DNA from: an uncultured Selenomonadales bacterium
GTDB lineage: Bacteria > Bacillota > Negativicutes > Selenomonadales > Selenomonadaceae
Assembly: GCA_947304355.1 (NCBI GenBank)
Contig: CAMZAX010000010.1
Location: forward strand, 1 to 64,000
DNA: 64,000 nucleotides
Reading direction: 5' to 3'
Shown: positions 58,599-64,000 of the stretch, piece by piece
Position numbering within the stretch: position 1 is the first letter of the stretch
Layout: each line of letters opens with the position of its first letter
Program-made: the position numbers and the translations under genes
The notes under the pieces: generated by a model
What the model was told of the DNA's origin: nothing
Database searches by the model: none
The model's input: only the letters and a program-made list of their open reading frames with translations

Positions 58599-60669
58599 TA
58601 GTGAACCAAATTTCGTCCTTGACGTTGGTGTCGCCAACACGGTCGAAATTTTCCGTAAGGAGCTTTGCAATTCTTAAGCAATCCTTCGTCGAAAAGCCCG
58701 TATCCATGTAAAAGCCGTCGGCGATTTCAAAATCCGTCGGCTCGGTCGGAAACAAACTCTTGGGAACGTTTTCAAGTTGCGTCGCGCGTCGGAAGGTGTC
58801 GCCGTCAAGCGCGTAGAGTTGCCGAACAATTTCGCGCAACATCCATTTCCAGTACGGCATTTTCATTTCCGTGCCGCAGACAGACAACGTTGCGGGGTGC
58901 GTCCCTTTCAACGCGTCGAAGTCCGAATCCAGTGTGAGCGTTTCGTTCATGTTCGGCAAAGCCTTATTTAATTCTTCGGGAAGTGTCCAAACTTTGACGG
59001 CAATCGCCGCCATTTTTTTTGCCCGCGCCTGAATCTGTTTGCTCGTCCAATCCGAACACTCTGCCAAGGCTCGCGTGCCGGGATAATTTGATTGCGAATA
59101 AAATTCTTTCTTGATGTCAAACTCTTTGTTGCCGAGTTCCGTATTGTAAGCGGTGAGAGTCAAGTTGCCGAGTGTATGGAGCAAAATCTCGTGCGCCGAA
59201 TTATCGTTGTGAGTTGCCAAATAATTTTCCCAAGCGACATTGAGCTTTTGCGGCAAAATGTGTTCGACAGTTGCCTCCGAATAAGACGGCAACTCTTTTG
59301 TTTGCGCCGCTCGCTCCAAAGAGTAAAGCAAATATCTGCAACCGTCACTTTTTATCGTTTCATACAAATTGTTGCCGACCAAAGCTGCCTGAAAGTCTTT
59401 GTCGTCCGGGAAAGCGTATCGCCCTTTGCCGAAGGTTATCGCTTGCCAAAAAGCTTTTTCGGTCAAAGGATTTTCTTTGTCGAGGCGCGCCAGCACATTG
59501 CCGGCGAATTGCGAAGTTATTCCGCTGTTCTTGCAAATTTTAGCGCGGAACACAAGCGAGATCAGCGCGTCGACAAATTTTATAAACGTTGCCTCGTCGA
59601 AGTGATTTTGTTCATAACGGTCGAGCAGATACATCAGGATAATCGGTGCGTTGTCGGCTTTGAGCAGAAAAGTCAACTCGTAAAATTTTTTGTCAAGCGC
59701 GAAAAGGTTGGCGAACTTGGTTTCGTCATTGAAGATGACGCGGCGGAAAAATTTTGCGTAGCGATACATTTCTTTCAAACAAGACTCGGCTTCGCTGTAA
59801 TTTTCGCTGAAATATTCCTTGAACACCGCGTAAAGATTGCGATTGCTCAGGCGTTGCTTTTTCGTCTCCATAACAGAATCGGATTTGCGCTTGGTTATAA
59901 GATATTGCACCAAAAATTTTTCCACGTTGTCGGACGGGCGCAAGAGTTTTTCCATTTTCAGCCAGTAAGTTTTGTAAAGATTTTCCTGCAAATCGTAGCT
60001 TAGCGGCATGAGCAAAAAATTTCGGATTAAGTCGGCTTTGGTTAAGTCAAGCCCGGTTGAGTTGAGCGACTCGAAAATTTCTTGCGGATTCTCTTCCTTG
60101 AGCAAAATGCTGACGACATTGAGCCGGTCTATTGCGTCGCAGAAATCTTCATGCGTGAGAGTCGACGCGCCGATTTTCTCGCGGAAAAATCGATAATTCA
60201 AATACATCGGAGAATTTTTTTCGGGCTCGGAGAAATCACTTTCGTCAAAGCCGTCGTCCGCCATCAGCTTTTCAAAAGTGGCGCGGTCGAATTCGTTTGG
60301 GCGCAGACGGCATTTGTTTCTGATATTTTTGCCCGTAGTGTGTTTGATAAATTTCGTCCGCATATCATTTTTTGAGTCCGCGTCGTCCGTTAAATCATAA
60401 AGAGCCTTGGCGAACAGAATAATGCTTGTGATTCGCTGTTGTCCGTCGATTATAACGTATTCCTGCGGCGCGCCGACGCCGGCGACTTCGTGTTGATAGA
60501 CGAACGTCCCGATAAAATGCGGTTTTTTGTTTCTAATGATACCGACAATATCGTTGAACAACTGCTCACAATTCGCCTTGCGCCAATCGTAGTTACGCTG
60601 ATAGACAGGAATTACCAAAGTTACTTCGCCCGAAATGAACTTCGTAAAAGTACATTCACCTGCTTGCAC
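58579..60669 (-). CDS. DUF262-DUF1524 protein (GmrSD-like, single chain)
   Basis: A 696-residue protein with the GmrS-type N-domain (VIPVYQRNYDWR, VIIDGQQRITSIILF, DGQQR about residues 75-79) and a C-terminal DUF1524/HNH-like region (ATVEHILPQKL, LLHTLGNLTLTAYNTELGN). Single-chain proteins of this build are type IV-like, cutting modified DNA, and count as phage defence. More AT-rich and lysine-rich than its neighbours, consistent with acquisition. GTG 60669 is 9 bases after GGAGG; the ORF track start 60792 is rejected. Confidence 0.85.
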   Translation of the reverse strand: MQAGECTFTKFISGEVTLVIPVYQRNYDWRKANCEQLFNDIVGIIRNKKPHFIGTFVYQHEVAGVGAPQEYVIIDGQQRITSIILFAKALYDLTDDADSKNDMRTKFIKHTTGKNIRNKCRLRPNEFDRATFEKLMADDGFDESDFSEPEKNSPMYLNYRFFREKIGASTLTHEDFCDAIDRLNVVSILLKEENPQEIFESLNSTGLDLTKADLIRNFLLMPLSYDLQENLYKTYWLKMEKLLRPSDNVEKFLVQYLITKRKSDSVMETKKQRLSNRNLYAVFKEYFSENYSEAESCLKEMYRYAKFFRRVIFNDETKFANLFALDKKFYELTFLLKADNAPIILMYLLDRYEQNHFDEATFIKFVDALISLVFRAKICKNSGITSQFAGNVLARLDKENPLTEKAFWQAITFGKGRYAFPDDKDFQAALVGNNLYETIKSDGCRYLLYSLERAAQTKELPSYSEATVEHILPQKLNVAWENYLATHNDNSAHEILLHTLGNLTLTAYNTELGNKEFDIKKEFYSQSNYPGTRALAECSDWTSKQIQARAKKMAAIAVKVWTLPEELNKALPNMNETLTLDSDFDALKGTHPATLSVCGTEMKMPYWKWMLREIVRQLYALDGDTFRRATQLENVPKSLFPTEPTDFEIADGFYMDTGFSTKDCLRIAKLLTENFDRVGDTNVKDEIWFTIKPQSE

Positions 60670-60754
60670 GCGGCATCGCCTCCAAAAATTTTTTCGGTCA
60701 TTATAAATTGCAGTCGCGGCGATTGCAAGAAAATTTTCAACATATGCGGCGCGA

Positions 60755-60783
60755 TTTACTTTTTTATAGCGGCGTGCTATAAT
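60755..60783 (+). promoter_or_regulatory. Promoter of the PFOR gene
   Basis: TTTACT, 17 bases and TATAAT, about 50 bases before the PFOR ATG and divergent from the DUF262-DUF1524 gene. Confidence 0.6.
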
Positions 60784-60833
60784 CGCGTGCAATGTTCAAT
60801 TTCCAATGTTTGAGAGGAGAGCTTTGATAGCTT

Positions 60834-63800
60834 ATGGGCAAGAAAATGAAGACGATGGACGGCAATCAGGCGGCGGCGTATGTATCCTACGCATTCACGG
60901 ACGTGGCCGCGATTTACCCGATAACGCCGTCGTCGCCTATGGCTGAAGACGTGGACGTCATGGCGGCACACGGCGTCAAAAATATTTTCGGGCAGAAAGT
61001 GCGCTTGATTGAATTGCAATCGGAAGGCGGCGCGGCGGGCACGGTACACGGCTCGTTGCAGGCGGGCGCACTCACGACGACCTACACGGCGTCGCAAGGC
61101 TTCCTGCTCATGATTCCCAACCTGTACAAAATCGCGGGCGAAATGCTCCCCGGCGTCTTCCACGTATCTGCGCGGGCACTGGCGACGTCAACGCTGTCAA
61201 TCTTCGGCGACCACCAAGACGTTATGGCGGCGCGGCAAACGGGTTGCGCAATGTTCGCAGAAAGCAGTGTGCAGGAAGTCATGGACTTGTCGGCAGTGGC
61301 GCACCTCGCGGCGATTAAAGGGCGCATTCCGTTCATAAATTTCTTTGACGGCTTCCGCACGTCGCACGAGATTCAAAAGATTGAAATGATTGACTACGCC
61401 GACCTGGCAAAGCTGTTGGACTTCGACGCGGTGAATAAATTCCGTCACAACGCGTTGAATCCCGATCATCCCGTCATGCGCGGCACCGCGACCAATCCCG
61501 ACGTGTACTTCCAGATTCGCGAGACCGTCAACAACAACTACGACCGCCTGCCCGACATAGTCGAAGAAATTATGGCGGACGTGGCGAAGGTTACGGGGCG
61601 CGTTCATCACGTCTTCGACTACAGCGGCGCGCCCGATGCCGAACGCGTCATTATCGCTATCGGTTCGGGCTGTCAGACGGCGAACGAGGCGGCGGCTTAC
61701 CTCAACGCGCGTGGCGAAAAAGTCGGCGTCGTCAGCGTGCATTTGTATCGTCCGTTCAGCGTCAAACACTTCCTCAACGCGATACCCAAGACCGTCAAGA
61801 AAATCGCAGTCCTCGACCGCACGAAGGAAAGCGGCTCCGTCGGCGAACCGTTGTACACGGACGTCAAGGCGGCGTTCTATGACGTGGCGGACAAACCCGT
61901 TATCGTCGGCGGACGTTTCGGGCTCGGCGGCAAGGACACCACGCCCGACCAAATGCTTGCGGTCTTCGACGAACTCAAAAAGGATTCGCCGCTCAACGGC
62001 TTCACTATCGGCATAAACGACGACGTGTCAAACAAATCGCTCACTGCCGCGCACCACGACGTTGACTTGACACCCGAAGGCACGACCGCTTGCAAGTTCT
62101 GGGGGCTCGGCTCGGACGGCACCGTCGGCGCAAACAAATCGGCGATTAAAATCATCGGCGACAACACCGACCTTTACGCGCAGGCTTACTTTGCTTACGA
62201 CAGCAAAAAATCCGGTGGCATCACCATGAGCCATTTGCGCTTCGGCAAGTTGCCCATAACGTCGCCGTATCTGATTACCAAGCCCGATTTCGTCAGCTGC
62301 TCGCAGAAAAGCTACGTCCACCACTACAACTTAATCGCGGGCTTGAAACGCGGCGGCACCTTCCTGCTTAACACCGACTGGAGCGACGAAAAACTCGGTC
62401 ACAAACTCAAGCCCTACATGAAACACTACATCAAGGACAACGATATTCAAGTCTACACCGTCAATGCCGTGAAAATCGCGGGCGAACTCGGACTCGGCGG
62501 ACGTTTCAACATGGTCATGCAGGCGGCGTTCTTCAAGCTCGCAAACATCATTCCGCTCGACGACGCCGTTAAATACCTCAAAGACGCCGTGGAAAAATCT
62601 TACGGCTCGAAGGGTCAGAACGTCGTCGACATGAACTGCGGCGCAATCGACAAGGGCATTGAAGCTTTGCACAAAGTCGACACTTCCGGTTGGGACGTCG
62701 ACGACACAAGCATGAATCGCAACTTGAAACAAATCGACCCGCCCGAATTCATAACCGACATCCAAAACGTCATGAATCGTCAGGAAGGCGACAACCTGCC
62801 CGTCAGCAAATTCGTCGGCTTGGCGGACGGCACATTCCCCGTCGGCGGCACGGCTTACGAGAAACGCGGCACTGCCATCAAAGTTCCCGCGTGGGACAAG
62901 TCAAAATGTATCGGCTGCAATCAATGTTCGTTCGTTTGCCCGCACGCCGCCATCCGCCCGATTCTCACGACCGAAGACGAACGCAAAGACGCGCCCGAAG
63001 GTTTTGAATCAATCCCGTCGAAAATCTCGCGCGGCAAGTACGACGTGACAATCGCCGTCTCAACTTACGATTGCCTCGGTTGCGGCAACTGCGCGCAGGT
63101 TTGTCCGAAGCAGGCGTTGACTATGGTCAAGTTCGACGATAAGGCGATGGCTCGGCAGAAAATTTTCGATTACGGCGTCAAGCTCGCGGCGAAAGAAAAT
63201 CCCACGAAGAAGACGACCGTTATCGGCAGTCAGTTTGAAAAGCCGCTGTTTGAATTCAGCGGAGCCTGCGCGGGCTGCGGCGAAACACCTTACGCGAAAC
63301 TTTTGACGCAACTTTTCGGCGACCGCATGATGGTTGCCAACGCGACGGGCTGTTCGTCGATTTGGGGCGCGTCGGCACCGGCAATGCCCTACACCAAAAA
63401 TTTCAAAGGTCACGGGCCTGCTTGGGGCAATTCGCTCTTTGAAGACAACGCCGAATACGGCTTGGGCATGTTCCTCGGCGTCAAGGCGATTCGCGAAATG
63501 TTGGCGAACGAAATCGAACAAGCCCTTGCCCTCGACATAAGCGACGAACTCAAAGCCGCAATGACCGATTGGCGCGACAATCGCGACCTCGGCGAAAACA
63601 CTCGCGACCGCGCAGACAAGTTGACGGCGTTGCTTGCCGCTCAAAAGGACTCGGACGAACTGCTTAACAAAATCTACGACAACCGCGACTTTTTCGTTAA
63701 GCGTTCGCAATGGATACTCGGCGGCGACGGCTGGGCTTACGATATCGGCTACGGCGGGCTCGACCACGTGTTGGCAAGCGGCGAAGATGTCAACGTCTTT

Positions 63801-64000
63801 GTATTCGATACGGAAGTTTATTCCAACACGGGCGGGCAAGCGTCGAAGGCGACACCGGCTGCGGCTATCGCGCAATTCGCGGCGACCGGCAAGCGCACCA
63901 AGAAAAAAGACCTCGGCAAGATGGCTATGTCTTACGGCTACGTCTACGTCGCGCAAGTGTCAATGGGTGCCGACCAGAATCAACTGCTCAAGGCCGTCAC
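60834..64000 (+). CDS. nifJ: Pyruvate:ferredoxin (flavodoxin) oxidoreductase, 3' truncated by window end
   Basis: Single-chain PFOR that oxidises pyruvate to acetyl-CoA and reduces ferredoxin in anaerobes. It has no stop in the window, hence its absence from the ORF track; 1055 codons are present of about 1170 expected. Domains in order: TPP pyrimidine domain with YPITPSSPMAE, the transketolase-like domain II, a ferredoxin domain with CIGCNQCSFVCP and CLGCGNCAQVCP (two 4Fe-4S clusters), and the TPP/Fe-S domain with CAGCGETPYAK and NATGCSSIWG. ATG 60834 follows AGAGGAG at a long spacing; ATG 60846 is an alternative. It supports a strictly anaerobic, fermentative host. Confidence 0.95.
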   Translation, partial: MGKKMKTMDGNQAAAYVSYAFTDVAAIYPITPSSPMAEDVDVMAAHGVKNIFGQKVRLIELQSEGGAAGTVHGSLQAGALTTTYTASQGFLLMIPNLYKIAGEMLPGVFHVSARALATSTLSIFGDHQDVMAARQTGCAMFAESSVQEVMDLSAVAHLAAIKGRIPFINFFDGFRTSHEIQKIEMIDYADLAKLLDFDAVNKFRHNALNPDHPVMRGTATNPDVYFQIRETVNNNYDRLPDIVEEIMADVAKVTGRVHHVFDYSGAPDAERVIIAIGSGCQTANEAAAYLNARGEKVGVVSVHLYRPFSVKHFLNAIPKTVKKIAVLDRTKESGSVGEPLYTDVKAAFYDVADKPVIVGGRFGLGGKDTTPDQMLAVFDELKKDSPLNGFTIGINDDVSNKSLTAAHHDVDLTPEGTTACKFWGLGSDGTVGANKSAIKIIGDNTDLYAQAYFAYDSKKSGGITMSHLRFGKLPITSPYLITKPDFVSCSQKSYVHHYNLIAGLKRGGTFLLNTDWSDEKLGHKLKPYMKHYIKDNDIQVYTVNAVKIAGELGLGGRFNMVMQAAFFKLANIIPLDDAVKYLKDAVEKSYGSKGQNVVDMNCGAIDKGIEALHKVDTSGWDVDDTSMNRNLKQIDPPEFITDIQNVMNRQEGDNLPVSKFVGLADGTFPVGGTAYEKRGTAIKVPAWDKSKCIGCNQCSFVCPHAAIRPILTTEDERKDAPEGFESIPSKISRGKYDVTIAVSTYDCLGCGNCAQVCPKQALTMVKFDDKAMARQKIFDYGVKLAAKENPTKKTTVIGSQFEKPLFEFSGACAGCGETPYAKLLTQLFGDRMMVANATGCSSIWGASAPAMPYTKNFKGHGPAWGNSLFEDNAEYGLGMFLGVKAIREMLANEIEQALALDISDELKAAMTDWRDNRDLGENTRDRADKLTALLAAQKDSDELLNKIYDNRDFFVKRSQWILGGDGWAYDIGYGGLDHVLASGEDVNVFVFDTEVYSNTGGQASKATPAAAIAQFAATGKRTKKKDLGKMAMSYGYVYVAQVSMGADQNQLLKAV

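Noticed and set aside
1-64000. Replication origin or prophage
   Set aside because: No dnaA, DnaA-box cluster, integrase, capsid or terminase genes were found; the BRO-N gene is isolated.

Overview
The window looks like chromosome of a diderm Firmicute, most likely Negativicutes (Selenomonadales/Veillonellales-like). This is inference from content. Firmicute-type features include a zinc-ribbon L28, an Fe-S type PurF, short-form HisG, lepA near hemW, YigZ and PFOR. A 1208-residue autotransporter with a C-terminal beta-barrel implies an outer membrane. MurE carries the DNPR motif of meso-DAP-adding enzymes. Base composition is moderately GC-rich with many A/T-tract islands, and TTG start codons are unusually common.

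Layout. 1-9.9 kb: a plus-strand peptidoglycan operon (murE, murF, hicA, hicB, mraY, murD, a small Arg-rich ORF, an SMR transporter, murG, and a murC-ddl fusion). A HicAB toxin-antitoxin pair sits between murF and mraY, and an SMR gene occupies the slot where ftsW is usual. 10-14.1 kb: a BRO-N/GIY-YIG-like protein, an orphan structured RNA behind a near-consensus promoter, a hybrid histidine kinase with a periplasmic solute-binding sensor, a small secreted repeat protein, and two tRNA-Val genes. 14.1-22.8 kb: a tightly overlapping minus-strand operon running Crp/Fnr regulator, ccmA, ccmB, ccmC, phosphatase, ribD, two small accessory genes, ribE, capA-like, ribBA, ribH. 22.9-26.4 kb: a PfkB kinase, a fused solute-binding/permease protein, and an ABC ATPase with an extra HATPase-like domain. 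26.5-30.2 kb: an autotransporter metalloprotease. 30.3-35.7 kb: purF, nitroreductase, yraN, a glycosyltransferase and comM.

35.8-39.5 kb: rpmB, an orphan glucitol-type PTS IIA, hisG, a UDP-glucose dehydrogenase-like gene and folE2. 39.5-47.9 kb (minus): radical SAM enzyme, a frameshifted GT10 fucosyltransferase with homopolymer tracts, pth, mrdA, a rhodanese lipoprotein, and an amino-acid permease fused to a hybrid histidine kinase. 48-52.5 kb: ABC ATPase, LysR regulator, SGNH hydrolase, tcdA and an atypical ftsZ. 52.7-64 kb: lepA, then an EcoRI-type adenine methyltransferase coupled to a DUF262-HNH protein, hemW, yigZ, a large DUF262-DUF1524 protein on the opposite strand, and a PFOR gene running off the end.

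The strongest candidates for something new are the methyltransferase/DUF262-HNH pair wedged between lepA and hemW with a second DUF262 protein nearby, the permease-kinase fusion, the Cys-rich insertion in the dimerization domain of the other kinase, the homopolymer-rich broken fucosyltransferase, the orphan three-hairpin RNA, and a family of heptamer repeat arrays that in one case supplies the start and signal peptide of a lipoprotein. All family assignments come from reading the sequence; no searches were run.
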